A stretch of DNA of 64,000 bases. Source: Megalopta genalis (taxonomy: Eukaryota; Arthropoda; Insecta; Hymenoptera; Halictidae). Made by a program: the position numbers and the translations under genes. Of the stretch, positions 1-12,919 are shown in pieces; positions within the stretch are counted from its first letter, which is position 1; each line of letters opens with the position of its first letter. Under the pieces are notes generated by a model that was not told where the DNA came from, made no database searches, and worked only from the letters and a program-made list of their open reading frames with translations. Location: assembly GCF_051020955.1 (NCBI RefSeq), contig NW_027476193.1, forward strand, positions 469,158 to 533,157. Direction: 5' to 3'.

Positions 1-922
1 GCTTCTAAATCATTTGTTTCGCATGGATTTGAAGCTAACTCGTTTGTTTCCCCTGCATTTGAAGCTATATCACTTATATTGCAGGTTCATGTGCTAAATC
101 ATGTATTTCGCTTTGACTTGAAGCTATACCTTCTACATCGCATTCATTTGAAGCTCAATCATGTGTTTTGCATGGATTTGAAGCTAACTCGCTTGTTTCC
201 CCTGCATTTGAAGCTATGTCACTTATATCGCGAGTAACTGATGCTAAATCACTTGATTCGCATGGATTTGAAGCTAAACCTTCTACATCGCATTGATTTG
301 CATCTAAATCATGTGTTTCGCATGGATTTGAAGCTAAACATTCTACATCGCATAGATTTGAAGCTTGCTCGTTTGTTCCGTCTGCATTCGAAACTATATC
401 ACTTATATCGCAAGTATCTGAAGCTAAATCATTGGTTTCGCATGGAGTTGTAGCTAAACCTTCTACATCGCATTGATTTGCAGCAAAATCATGTGTTTCG
501 CTTGGATTTGAAGCTAACTCGTTTGTTCCGTCTGCATTTGAAACTATATCACTTATATCGCAAGTATATGAAGCTAAATCATTGGTTTCGCATGGATTTG
601 ATGCTAAACCTACTACATCGCATTGATTTGAAGCTAACTCATGTCTTTCGCTTGGATTTGAAGCTAGCTCGTTTGTTTCGCAAGCAGATGAAGCTATATC
701 ACATATATCGCAATTATCTGAAGCTAAATCATTGATTTCGCATGGATTTGTAGCAAAACCTTCTACATCGCATTAATTTGCAGCTAAATAATGTGTTTCG
801 CACGAATTTGAAGCTAATAGATGTGTTTTGCATTAATTTTAAGCTAAATCATGTGTTACGTATGGAATTGAAGCTAACTGGTTTGTTTCGCCAGCATTTG
901 AAGCGATATAGCCTACATCCCA

Positions 923-1522
923 AGTGTTTGAAGCTCAATCATTTGTTTCGCATGGATTTGAAGCTAAACCTTCTAACTCGCATTGATTTCAAGCTATATC
1001 ATATGTTTCGCATGGACTGGAAGATAACTCTTTTGTTTCCCCTTCATTTTAAGCTATATCAATTATATCACAAGTATCTCATGCTTAATCATTTTTTTCG
1101 CAAGGGTTTGTAGCTAAACCTTCTACATCGCATTGAGTTGCAGCTAAATCCTGTGTTTTGCATGGATTTGAAGCGTACTCGTCTTTTTCGTCTGCATTTG
1201 AAGCTATATCACTTATATCCCGAGTGTTTGAAGCTAAATCAGTTGTTTCGCATGGTTTCGAAGCTAAACCTTCTACATCGCATTGATTTGCAGCAAAATC
1301 ATGTGTTTCGCTTGGATTTGAAGCTAACTCTTTTGTTCCACCTTCATTTTAAGCTAAATCAATTATATCACAAGTATCTCATGCTTAATCATTTGTTTCG
1401 CATCGAGTTGAAGCTAAACCTTCTACATCGCATTGATTTGCAGCTAAATCCTGTGTTTCGCATCGATTTGAAGCTTACTCGTCTGTTTCGTCTGCATTTG
1501 AAGCTATATCACTTATATCCCG
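923..1522. repeat. 600-bp tandem duplication, first copy
   Basis: The sequence from 923 is repeated 600 bases later, starting at 1523, with no difference that I saw. The unit is four pentamers. The junction is visible because the monomer before 923 (CATCCCA) differs from the one before 1523 (TATCCCG). The partial third HOR copy (from 4199) has only one version of this unit, so the extra copy is specific to HOR copy 1. Confidence 0.88.
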
Positions 1523-2122
1523 AGTGTTTGAAGCTCAATCATTTGTTTCGCATGGATTTGAAGCTAAACCTTCTAACTCGCATTGATTTCAAGCTATATC
1601 ATATGTTTCGCATGGACTGGAAGATAACTCTTTTGTTTCCCCTTCATTTTAAGCTATATCAATTATATCACAAGTATCTCATGCTTAATCATTTTTTTCG
1701 CAAGGGTTTGTAGCTAAACCTTCTACATCGCATTGAGTTGCAGCTAAATCCTGTGTTTTGCATGGATTTGAAGCGTACTCGTCTTTTTCGTCTGCATTTG
1801 AAGCTATATCACTTATATCCCGAGTGTTTGAAGCTAAATCAGTTGTTTCGCATGGTTTCGAAGCTAAACCTTCTACATCGCATTGATTTGCAGCAAAATC
1901 ATGTGTTTCGCTTGGATTTGAAGCTAACTCTTTTGTTCCACCTTCATTTTAAGCTAAATCAATTATATCACAAGTATCTCATGCTTAATCATTTGTTTCG
2001 CATCGAGTTGAAGCTAAACCTTCTACATCGCATTGATTTGCAGCTAAATCCTGTGTTTCGCATCGATTTGAAGCTTACTCGTCTGTTTCGTCTGCATTTG
2101 AAGCTATATCACTTATATCCCG
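1523..2122. repeat. 600-bp tandem duplication, second copy
   Basis: This is the second copy of the 600-bp unit at 923-1522. After about 2122 the sequence leaves the unit (CTAAATCAGTTG instead of CTCAATCATTTG). Perfect identity over 600 bp in an otherwise diverged array points to a very recent unequal exchange or an assembly duplication. Confidence 0.88.
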
Positions 2123-2699
2123 AGTGTTTGAAGCTAAATCAGTTGTTTCGCATGGATTCGAAGCTAAACCTTCTACATTGCATTGATTTGAAGCTAAATC
2201 ATGTGTTTCGCTTGTATATGAAGCTAACTCGTTTGTTTCGCCTGCAGTTGAATCTATATCACTTATGTCGCAAGTATTTGAAGCTATATCATTTGTTCCG
2301 CATGGATTAGAAGCTAAGTCTTCTACTCCGCATTGATTTGAAGCTAAATCGTTTGTTTCGCATGGATTTGGAGCTAACTCGTTTGTTTCGTCTGCATTTG
2401 AAGCTATGTCAGTTATATCGCAAGTATCTGAAGCTAAATCATTTGTGTCGCATGCATTTGAAGCTAAACCTTCCACATCGCATTGATTTGCAGCTAAATC
2501 ATGTGTTTGGCATGGATTTGAAGCTAACTCGTTTGTTCCGTCTGCATTTGAAACTATATCACTTATATCGCAAGTATCTGAAACTAAATCATTGGTTTCG
2601 CATGGATTTGTTGCTAAACCTTCTACATCGCATTGATTTGAAGCTAAATCATGTGTTTCGCATGGAGTTGTAGCTAAACCTTCTACATCGCATTGATTT

Positions 2700-4198
2700 G
2701 CTTCTAAATCATTTGTTTCGCATGGATTTGAAGCTAACTCGTTTGTTTCCCCTGCATTTGAAGCTATATCACTTATATTGCAGGTTCATGTGCTAAATCA
2801 TGTATTTCGCTTTGACTTGAAGCTATACCTTCTACATCGCATTCATTTGAAGCTCAATCATGTGTTTTGCATGGATTTGAAGCTAACTCGCTTGTTTCCC
2901 CTGCATTTGAAGCTATGTCACTTATATCGCGAGTAACTGATGCTAAATCACTTGATTCGCATGGATTTGAAGCTAAACCTTCTACATCGCATTGATTTGC
3001 ATCTAAATCATGTGTTTCGCATGGATTTGAAGCTAAACATTCTACATCGCATAGATTTGAAGCTTGCTCGTTTGTTCCGTCTGCATTCGAAACTATATCA
3101 CTTATATCGCAAGTATCTGAAGCTAAATCATTGGTTTCGCATGGAGTTGTAGCTAAACCTTCTACATCGCATTGATTTGCAGCAAAATCATGTGTTTCGC
3201 TTGGATTTGAAGCTAACTCGTTTGTTCCGTCTGCATTTGAAACTATATCACTTATATCGCAAGTATATGAAGCTAAATCATTGGTTTCGCATGGATTTGA
3301 TGCTAAACCTACTACATCGCATTGATTTGAAGCTAAATCATGTCTTTCGCTTGGATTTGAAGCTAGCTCGTTTGTTTCGCAAGCAGATGAAGCTATATCA
3401 CATATGTCGCAATTATCTGAAGCTAAATCATTGATTTCGCATGGATTTGTAGCAAAACCTTCTACATCGCATTAATTTGCAGCTAAATAATGTGTTTCGC
3501 ACGAATTTGAAGCTAATAGATGTGTTTTGCATTAATTTTAAGCTAAATCATGTGTTACGTATGGAATTGAAACTAACTGGTTTGTTTCGCCAGCATTTGA
3601 AGCTATATAGCCTACATCCCAAGTGTTTGAAGCTCAATCATTTGTTTCGCATGGATTTGAAGCTAAACCTTCTAACTCGCATTGATTTCAAGCCATATCA
3701 TATGTTTCGCATGGACTGGAAGATAACTCTTTTGTTTCCCCTTCATTTTAAGCTATATCAATTATATCACAAGTATCTCATGCTTAATCATTTTTTTCGC
3801 AAGGGTTTGTAGCTAAACCTTCTACATCGCATTGATTTGCAGCTAAATCCTGTGTTTTGCATGGATTTGAAGCGTACTCGTCTTTTTCGTCTGCATTTGA
3901 AGCTATATCACTTATATCCCGAGTGTTTGAAGCTAAATCAGTTGTTTCGCATGGTTTCGAAGCTAAACCTTCCACATCGCATTGATTTGCAGCTAAATCA
4001 TGTGTTTGGCATGGATTTGAAGCTAACTCGTTTGTTCCGTCTGCATTTGAAACTATATCACTTATATCGCAAGTATCTGAAACTAAATCATTGGTTTCGC
4101 ATGGATTTGTTGCTAAACCTTCTACATCGCATTGATTTGAAGCTAAATCATGTGTTTCGCATGGAGTTGTAGCTAAACCTTCTACATCGCATTGATTT
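2700..4198. repeat. Higher-order repeat, left family, copy 2 (1,499 bp, shortened)
   Basis: This matches copy 1 at an offset of 2,699 up to about 3960, then jumps to the sequence of copy 1 near 2461 (recognisable by CCTTCCACATC). Relative to copy 1 it lacks 1,200 bases, exactly eight pentamers, so the shortening kept the 150-bp register. Its length is 30 x 50 minus 1, again with the one-base loss near its start. Confidence 0.9.
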
Positions 4199-6120
4199 GC
4201 TTCTAAATCATTTGTTTCGCATGGATTTGAAGCTAACTCGTTTGTTTCCCCTGCATTTGAAGCTATATCACTTATATTGCAGGTTCATGTGCTAAATCAT
4301 GTATTTCGCTTTGACTTGAAGCTATACCTTCTACATCGCATTCATTTGAAGCTCAATCATGTTTTTTGCATGGATTTGAAGCTAACTCGCTTGTTTCCCC
4401 TGCATTTGAAGCTATGTCACTTATATCGCGAGTAACTGATGCTAAATCACTTGATTCGCATGGATTTGAAGCTAAACCTTCTACATCGCATTGATTTGCA
4501 TCTAAATCATGTGTTTCGCATGGATTTGAAGCTAAACATTCTACATCGCATAGATTTGAAGCTTGCTCGTTTGTTCCGTCTGCATTCGAAACTATATCAC
4601 TTATATCGCAAGTATCTGAAGCTAAATCATTGGTTTCGCATGGAGTTGTAGCTAAACCTTCTACATCGCATTGATTTGCAGCAAAATCATGTGTTTCGCT
4701 TGGATTTGAAGCTAACTCGTTTGTTCCGTCTGCATTTGAAACTATATCACTTATATCGCAAGTATATGAAGCTAAATCATTGGTTTCGCATGGATTTGAT
4801 GCTAAACCTACTACATCGCATTGATTTGAAGCTAAATCATGTCTTTCGCTTGGATTTGAAGCTAGCTCGTTTGTTTCGCAAGCAGATGAAGCTATATCAC
4901 ATATGTCGCAATTATCTGAAGCTAAATCATTGATTTCGCATGGATTTGTAGCAAAACCTTCTACATCGCATTAATTTGCAGCTAAATAATGTGTTTCGCA
5001 CGAATTTGAAGCTAATAGATGTGTTTTGCATTAATTTTAAGCTAAATCATGTGTTACGTATGGAATTGAAACTAACTGGTTTGTTTCGCCAGCATTTGAA
5101 GCTATATAGCCTACATCCCAAGTGTTTGAAGCTCAATCATTTGTTTCGCATGGATTTGAAGCTAAACCTTCTAACTCGCATTGATTTCAAGCTATATCAT
5201 ATGTTTCGCATGGACTGGAAGATAACTCTTTTGTTTCCCCTTCATTTTAAGCTATATCAATTATATCACAAGTATCTCATGCTTAATCATTTTTTTCGCA
5301 AGGGTTTGTAGCTAAACCTTCTACATCGCATTGATTTGCAGCTAAATCCTGTGTTTTGCATGGATTTGAAGCGTACTCGTCTTTTTCGTCTGCATTTGAA
5401 GCTATATCACTTATATCCCGAGTGTTTGAAGCTAAATCAGTTGTTTCGCATGGTTTCGAAGCTAAACCTTCTACATCGCATTGATTTGCAGCAAAATCAT
5501 GTGTTTCGCTTGGATTTGAAGCTAACTCTTTTGTTCCACCTTCATTTTAAGCTAAATCAATTATATCACAAGTATCTCATGCTTAATCATTTGTTTCGCA
5601 TCGAGTTGAAGCTAAACCTTCTACATCGCATTGATTTGCAGCTAAATCCTGTGTTTCGCATCGATTTGAAGCTTACTCGTCTGTTTCGTCTGCATTTGAA
5701 GCTATATCACTTATATCCCGAGTGTTTGAAGCTAAATCAGTTGTTTCGCATGGATTCGAAGCTAAACCTTCTACATTGCATTGATTTGAAGCTAAATCAT
5801 GTGTTTCGCTTGTATATGAAGCTAACTCGTTTGTTTCGCCTGCAGTTGAATCTATATCACTTATGTCGCAAGTATTTGAAGCTATATCATTTGTTCCGCA
5901 TGGATTAGAAGCTAAGTCTTCTACTCCGCATTGATTTGAAGCTAAATCGTTTGTTTCGCATGGATTTGGAGCTAACTCGTTTGTTTCGTCTGCATTTGAA
6001 GCTATGTCACTTATATCGCAAGTATCTGAAGCTAAATCATTTGTGTCGCATGCATTTGAAGCTAAACCTTCCACATCGCATTGATTTGCAGCTAAATCAT
6101 GTGTTTGGCATGGATTTGAA
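4199..6120. repeat. Higher-order repeat, left family, copy 3 (partial)
   Basis: This matches copy 1 at an offset of 4,198, then at 3,598 after the single-copy 600-bp unit. It leaves the family near 6120, where a GTTTCGCATGCAG monomer replaces GTTCCGTCTGCA. A few substitutions separate it from copies 1 and 2, for example GTTTTTTGC for GTGTTTTGC near 4363. Confidence 0.88.
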
Positions 6121-8182
6121 GCTTACTCGTTTGTTTCGCATGCAGTTGAAGCTATATCACATATATCGCAAGTATCTGAAGCTAAATCATTGGTTTCGCA
6201 TGGATTTGAAGCTAAACCTTCGACATCGCATTGATTTGCTGATAAATCATGTGTTTTGCATGGATTTGAAGCTAACTCGTTTGTTTCCCTTGCATTTGAC
6301 GCTATATCACTTATATCGCAATTATCTGATGCTAAATCATTCGTTTCGCATGGATTTGAAGCTAAACCTTCTACATCGCATTGATTTGACGATAAATCAT
6401 GTGTTCGCTTGGATATGAAGCTAACTCGTTTGTTTCGCCTGCAGTTGAATCTATATCACTTATATCGCAAGTATTTGAAGCTAAATCATTTGTTCCGCAT
6501 GGAGTAGAAGCTAAGCCTTCTACTTCGCATTGATTTGAAGCTAAATCGTTTGTTTCGCATGGATTTGGAGCTAACTCGTTTGTTTCTCCTGCATTTGAAG
6601 CTATATCACGAATCGAAAGTATCTGATCCTAAATCATTTGTTTCGCGTGGGTTTGAAGCTAAGCATTCTAGATCGCATTGATTTGCTGCTAAATCATGCG
6701 TTTCGCATGGATTTGAAGCTAACTCTTTTGTTCCACCTTCATTTTAAGCTATATCTATTATATCACAAGTATCTCATGCTTAATCATTTGTTTCGCATCG
6801 AGTTGAAGCTAAACCTTCTACATCGCATTGATTTGCAGCTAAATCCTGTGTTTCGCATGGATTTGAAGCTTACGCGTCTGTTTCGTTTGCATTTGAAGCT
6901 ATATCACTTATATCCCGAGTGTTTGAAGCTAAATCAGTTGTTTCGCATGGATTCGAAGCTAAACCTTCTACATTGCATTGATTTGAAGCTAAATCATGTG
7001 TTTCGCTTGTATATGAAGCTAACTCGTTTGTTTCGCCTGCAGTTGTATCTATATCACTTATATCGCAAGTATTTGAAGCTAAATCATTTGTTCCGCATCG
7101 ATTAGAAGCTAAGACTTCTACTTCGCATTGATTTGAAGCTAAATCGTTTGTTTCGCATGGATTTGGAGCTAATTCGTTTGTTTCTCCTGCATTTGAAGCT
7201 ATATCACAAATCGAATGTATGTGACCCTAAATAATTTGCTACGCGTGGGTTTGAAGCTAAGCAGTCTGCATCGCATTGATTTGCTGCTAAATCATGTGTT
7301 TCGCATGGATTTGTAGCTAACTCGTTTGTTTCGTCTGCATTTGAAGCTATATCTCTTATATCCCAAGTGTTTGCAGCTCAATCATTTGTTTCGCATGGAT
7401 TTGAAGCTAACTCGATTGTTTCGTCTGTACTTGAAGCAATATCACATATATCGCTACTATCTGAAGCTAAATCATTTGTTTCGCATGGATTTGAAGCAAA
7501 ACCTTCTAAATCGCATTGATTTGCAGCTATATCATGTGTTTCGCATGGATTTGAATCTAACTCGTTTGCTTCGCATGCAGTTGAAGCTATATCACATATA
7601 TCGCAAGTATCTGAAGCTAAATCATTGGTTTCGCATGGATTTGAAGCTAAACCTTCTACATCGCATTGATTTGACGATAAATCATGTGTTCGCTTGGATA
7701 TGAAGCTAACTCGTTTGTTTCGCCTGCAGTTGAATCTATATCACTTATATCGCAAGTATTTGAAGCTAAATCATTTGTTCCGCACGGATTTGAAGCTAAA
7801 TCTTCTACATCGCATTGATTTGCAGTTCAGTCATGTGTTTCGCATGGATTTGAAGCTAACTCGTTTGTTTCGTCTGCATTTGAAGCTATATCACTTATAT
7901 CCCAAGTGTTTGCAGCTCAAACATTTGTTTCGCATGGATTTGAAGCTAAACCTTCTAAATCGCATGAATTTTAAGCTCAATCATGTGTTCCGCATGGACT
8001 TGAAGCTAACTCTTTTGTTTCCCCTTCATTTTAAGCTATATCAATTATATCACAAGTATCTCATGCTTAATCATTTGTTTCGCATGGATTTGAAGCTAAA
8101 CCTTCTACATCGCATTGATTTGCAGCTAAATCATGTGTTTCGCATGGATTTGAAGCTAACTCGTTCGTTTCGCCTGCCTTAG
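6121..8182. repeat. Diverged pentamer array with shortened CGAATCGAA monomers
   Basis: These are pentamers with mixed similarity to the left family (6700-7100 resembles 5500-5900). Shortened b/c monomers occur near 6605 and 7205 (CACAAATCGAATG type). They lack two bases relative to the normal monomer pair and shift the reading frame. Related shortened monomers recur at 17592, 21493 and throughout 27-54 kb. No gene or unique DNA was seen. Confidence 0.85.
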
Positions 8183-11100
8183 ATGCTATATCACTTATAT
8201 CGCAAGTATCTGATGCTAAATCATTTGTTTCTCATGGATTTGAAGCTAAACCTTCTATTTCGCATTAATAAGCATATAAATCATGTGTTTCGCTTGGATA
8301 TGAAGCTAACTCGTTTGTTTCGCATGCAGTTGCATCTATATCACCTATATCTCAAGTGTTTGAAGCTCAATCATTTGTTTCGCATAGATTTGAAGGTAAA
8401 CCTTCTACATCGTATTAATTTGATGCTAAACCTAATGTACCGCATGGATTTCAATCTAAACCTTCTACATCGCATTGATTTGCAGCTAAATCATGTGTTT
8501 TGAATGAATTTTGAAGCTAAACCTTCTACATCGCATTGATTTGCAGCTAAATCATGTGTTTCGAATGAATTTTGAAGCTAACTCGTTTGGTTCGTCTGCA
8601 ATTGAAGCTATATTACTCATATCCCAAGTGTTTGAATCTAAATCATTTGTTTCGCATGGATTTGAAGCTAAACCTTCTACATCGCATTGATTTGAACCTA
8701 AATCATTTGTTTCGCATGGATTTGAAGCTCAACCTTCTAAAGCGCATTTATTTGCAGCTAAATCATGTGATTCTCTTGTATTTGATACTATCTCGTTTGT
8801 TTCGATTGCATTTGAAGCTATGTCACTTATATCGCAAGTAACTGGCGCTAAATCATTGGTTTCGCATGGCTTTGAAGCAAAAATTCTACATCGCATAGAT
8901 TTGAAGTTAGCTCGTTTGCTTCATCTGCATTTGAAGCTATATCACTTAAATTGCAAGTATTTGAAGAAAAATCATGTGTTTTGCATGGATTTGAAGCTAA
9001 CTCGTTAGTTGCGCCTGCATTTGAAGCTAAATCAGTTTTATCGCAAGTATCTGAATCTAAATCATTTGTTTCGCATGGATTTGACGCTATACCTTCTACA
9101 TCGCATTGATTTGCAGCTAAATCATGTGTTTCGAATGGATTTTGAAGCTAACTCATTTGATTCGTCTGCATTTGAAGCTATATCACCTATATCCCAAGTG
9201 TTGAAGCTCAATCATTTGTTTCGAATAGATATGAAGCTAAACCTTCTACATCGCATTGATTTGATGCTCGACCTTGTGAACCGCATGGATTTCGATCTAA
9301 ACCTTCTACATCGCATTGATTTGCAGCTAAATCATGTGTTTCGAATGGATTTTGAAGCTAACTCGTTTGATTCGTCGGCATTTGAAGCTATATCACTTAT
9401 ATCCCAAGTGTTTGAAGCTAAATCATTTTTTTCGCATGGATTTGAAGCTAAACCTTCTACATCGCATTGATTTGCAGCTAAATCATGTGTTTCGCATGGA
9501 TTTGAAGCTAACTCGTTCGTTTCGCCTGCATTAGATGCTATATCACTTATATCGCAAGTATCTGATGCTAAATCATTTGTTTCTCATGGATTTGAAGCTA
9601 AACCTTCTATTTCGCATTAATAAGCATATCAATCATGTGTTTCGCTTGGATATGAAGCTAACTCGTTAGTTGCGCCTGCATTTGAAGCTACATCAGTTTT
9701 ATCGCAAGTATCTGAATCTAAATCATTTGTTTCGCATGGATTTGACGCTATACCTTCTACATCGCATTGATTTGAAACTAAATCATGTGTTTCGAATGGA
9801 TTTTGAAGCTAACTCGTTTGATTCGTCTGCATTTGAAGCTATATCACCTTATCCCAAGTGTTGAAGCTCAATCATTTGTATCGCATAGATATGAAGCTAA
9901 ACCTTCTACATCGCATTGATTTGATGCTCGACCTTGTGAACCGCATGGATTTCGATCTAAACCTTCTACATCGCATTGATTTGCACCTAAATCATGTGTT
10001 TCGAATGTATTTTGAAGCTAACTCGTTTGATTCGTCGGCATTTGAAGCTATATCGCTTATATCCCAAGTGTTTGAAGCTAAATCATTTGTTTCGCATGGA
10101 TTTGAAGCTAAACCTTCTACCTCGCATTGATTTGCAGCTAAATCATGTGTTTCGCATGGATTTGAAGCTAACTCGTTCGTTTCGCCTGCCTTAGATGCTA
10201 TATCACTTATATCGCAAGTATCTGATGCTAAATCATTTGTTTCTCATGGATTTGAAGCTAAACCTTCTATTTCGCATTAATAAGCATATAAATCATGTGT
10301 TTCGCTTGGATATGAAGCTAACTCGTTTGTTTCGCATGCAGTTGCATCTATATCACCTATATCCCAAGTGTTTGAAGCTCAATCATTTGTTTCGCATAGA
10401 TTTGAAGGTAAACCTTCTACATCGTATTAATTTGATGCTAAACCTTGTGTACCGCATGGATTTCAATCTAAACCTTCTACATCGCATTGATTTGCAGCTA
10501 AATCATGTGTTTTGAATGAATTTTGAAGCTAACTCGTTTGATTCGTCTGCATTTGAAGCTATATCACTTATATCCCAAGTGTTTGAAGCTAAATCATTTG
10601 TTTCGCATGGATTTGAAGCAAACCTTCTACATCGCATTGATTTGCAGCTAAATCATGTGTTTCGCATGGATTTGAAGCTAACTCGTTCTTTTCGCCTGCA
10701 TTTGATTCTATAACACTCATATCGCAAGTAACTGATGCTAAATCATTTGTTTCTCATGGATTTGAATCTAAACCTTCTACATCGCATTGATTTGCAGCTA
10801 AATCATGTGTTTCGAATGGATTTTGAAGCTAACTCGTTTGGTTCGTCTGCAATTGAAGCTATATTACTCATATCCCAAGTGTTTGAATCTAAATCATTTG
10901 TTTCGCATGGATTTGAAGCTAAACCTTCTACATCGCATTGATTTGAACCTAAATCATTTGTTTCGCATGGATTTGAAGCTCAACCTTCTACATCGCATTG
11001 ATTTGCAGCTAAATCATGTGTTTCGCATGGATTTGAAGCTATCTCGTTCGTTTCGCCTGCATTAGATGCTATATCACTTATATCGCAAGTATCTGATGCT

Positions 11101-11300
11101 AAATCATTTGTTTCTCATGGATTTGAAGCTAAACCTTCTATTTCGCATTAATAAGCATATAAATCATGTGTTTCGCTTGGATATGAAGCTAACTCGTTTG
11201 TTTCGTCTGCATTTGAAGCTATATCATTTATATCGCAAGCATCTGATGCTAAATCATATGTTTCGCATGGCTTTGAAGCAAAATTTCTACATCGCATAGA
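8183..11300. repeat. Subfamily marked by TAATAAGCATAT
   Basis: A variant d/e junction carrying TAATAAGCATAT occurs at 8266, 9618, 10278 and 11149 (spacings 1,352, 660 and 871). Each is preceded by TTTCTCATGGA and a CTTCTATTTCGC monomer. The block 8183-8515 recurs at 10195-10527 with few changes. The marker was not noticed elsewhere in the window, so this segment was amplified on its own. Confidence 0.85.
8990..10310. repeat. Tandem duplication of about 660 bp
   Basis: The sequence around 9000-9650 is repeated at about 9660-10310 (offset 660-661). It includes the monomers GTTAGTTGCGCCTGC (9004, 9665) and CGACCTTGTGAACCGC (9269, 9929). Copies differ by scattered substitutions and a small deletion near 9848, so this duplication is older than those at 1-6 kb. 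Confidence 0.8.
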
Positions 11301-12280
11301 TTTGAAGCTAGCTCGTTTGCTTCATCTGCATTTGAAGCTATATCACTTATATCGCAAGTATTTGAAGAAAAATCATGTGTTTTGCATGGATTTGAAGCTA
11401 ACTCGTTAGTTGCGCCTGCATTTGAAGCTATATCAGTTATATCGCAAGTATCTGAAGCTAAATCATTTGTTTCGAATGGATTTGAAGCTATACCTTCTAC
11501 ATCGCATTGATTTGCAGCTAACTCATGTGTTTCGAATGGATTTTGAAGCTAACTCGTTTGATTCGTCTTCATTTGAAGCTGAATCATGTATATCACAAGT
11601 ATTTGAAGCTAAACCATTTGATTCGTATGGATTTGTAGCTAAATCTTCTACTCTGCATTGATTTGAACAAAATTATGTCTTTCGCATGGACTTGAAGCTA
11701 AGCCTTCTACTTCGCATTGATTTGAAGCTAGTTCATGTGTTTCGCTTGGATTTGAAGCTGAATCATGTGTTTCGCTTGGATTTGAAGCTAAGTCGTTTGC
11801 TTCGCATGCAGTGGAAGCTAAATCATGTATATCACAAGTATTTGAATCTGAAACATATCTTTCGAATGAATATTAAGCTAAACGATATGTTTCGTTTGAA
11901 TTCGTAGCTGAATCATGTGTTTCGCATGGATTTCAAGCTAACTCGCTTGTTTCGTCTGCATTTAAAGCTATATCACTTATATTCGCAAGTATTTGAAACT
12001 AAATCGTTCGTTTCGCGTTGATTTGAAGCTAAGCCTTCAACATCGCATTAAATTGAAGCTAAATCATGTGCTTCGCGTGGAATTGAAGCTAACTCGTAAG
12101 TTTGGCATGCAGTTGAATCTAAATCATGTTTATCACAAGTATATGAAATAAACCTTCTGTTTCGCAAGAATATGAAGCTATGAAGCTAAACCATGTGACT
12201 CGCATGAATGTGAAGCTAAATCATGTGTTTCGCATCGATTTGAAGCTAACTCGTTTGTTTCGCCAGCATTTCAAGTTTTA

Positions 12281-12919
12281 TCACTTATATTCGGAAGTAT
12301 TTGCAACTAAATCATTCTTTTCGCATGGATATGAAGATAAGCCTTCTACTTCGCTTTGATTTGAAGCTAAATCATGTGTATCGCATGGATTTGAATCTAA
12401 CTCGTTTGTTTCGCCTGCATTTGAAGCTGAATCATTTATATCACAAGTATTTGAAGCTAAACCATTGGTTTCGCATGGATTTGAAGATAAGCCTTCTGGT
12501 TCGCATTGTTTTGAAGCAAAATCATGTGTTTCGCATGGATTTGAAGATAAGCCTTCTAGTTCGCATTGATTTGAAGCAAAATCATGTGTTTCGCTTGGAT
12601 TTGAAGCTAACTCGTTTGTTTCACCTGCATTTGAATCTGAATCACTTATATCACAAGTATTTGAAGCTAAACCATTTGATTCGTATGGATATGTTTCTAA
12701 ATCTTCTACTTCGCATTGATTTGAAGCAAAATTATGTCTTTCGCAAGGACTTGAAGATAAGCCTACTACTTCGCATTGATTTGAAGCTAAAACATATGTA
12801 TCGCATGGATTTGAAGCTAACTTGTTTGTTTCGCATTCAGTTGAAGCAATATCACTTATATCGCTAGTATCTGAAGCTAAATCATTTGTTTCGCATGGAT
12901 TTGAAGATAAGCCTTCCAC
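12281..12919 (-). other. Open tract, acidic cysteine decapeptide repeat; probably not a gene
   Basis: This is a 212-codon minus-strand open tract made only of decapeptides of the type C-E/D-x-x-D/E-L-A-S-N-x, with cysteine about every ten residues. It is rich in Asn, Ser, Asp and Glu. It has no signal peptide, no non-repeat domain and no unique N- or C-terminus. Its upstream neighbour at 12926-13195 is the same frame separated by one stop (12920-12925 region). It is the clearest case where the minus frame stays open in the diverged zone. It may be a fossil of a repetitive coding exon or a chance consequence of the 30-bp period. I do not call it a CDS. Confidence 0.25.

Larger units (their letters stand above)
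1..2699. repeat. Higher-order repeat, left family, copy 1 (2,699 bp)
   Basis: This block starts with GCTTCTAAATC and recurs at 2700 and 4199 almost base for base. It is 30 x 90 minus 1 bases; the missing base lies in the variant monomer near 83-100 (GCAGGTTCATGTGC). It holds the diagnostic monomers CGAATTTGAAGCTAATAGA near 812 and GCATTAATTTTAAGC near 828. The second interrupts the acidic minus-strand frame with stops. Differences from copy 2 that I saw are single substitutions, so the duplication is recent. No gene is supported inside. Confidence 0.9.

Noticed and set aside
8260..8285. Promoter-like AT-rich element TAATAAGCATAT
   Set aside because: It is a repeat variant with no gene beside it and recurs only with its HOR. 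Nothing supports a promoter.
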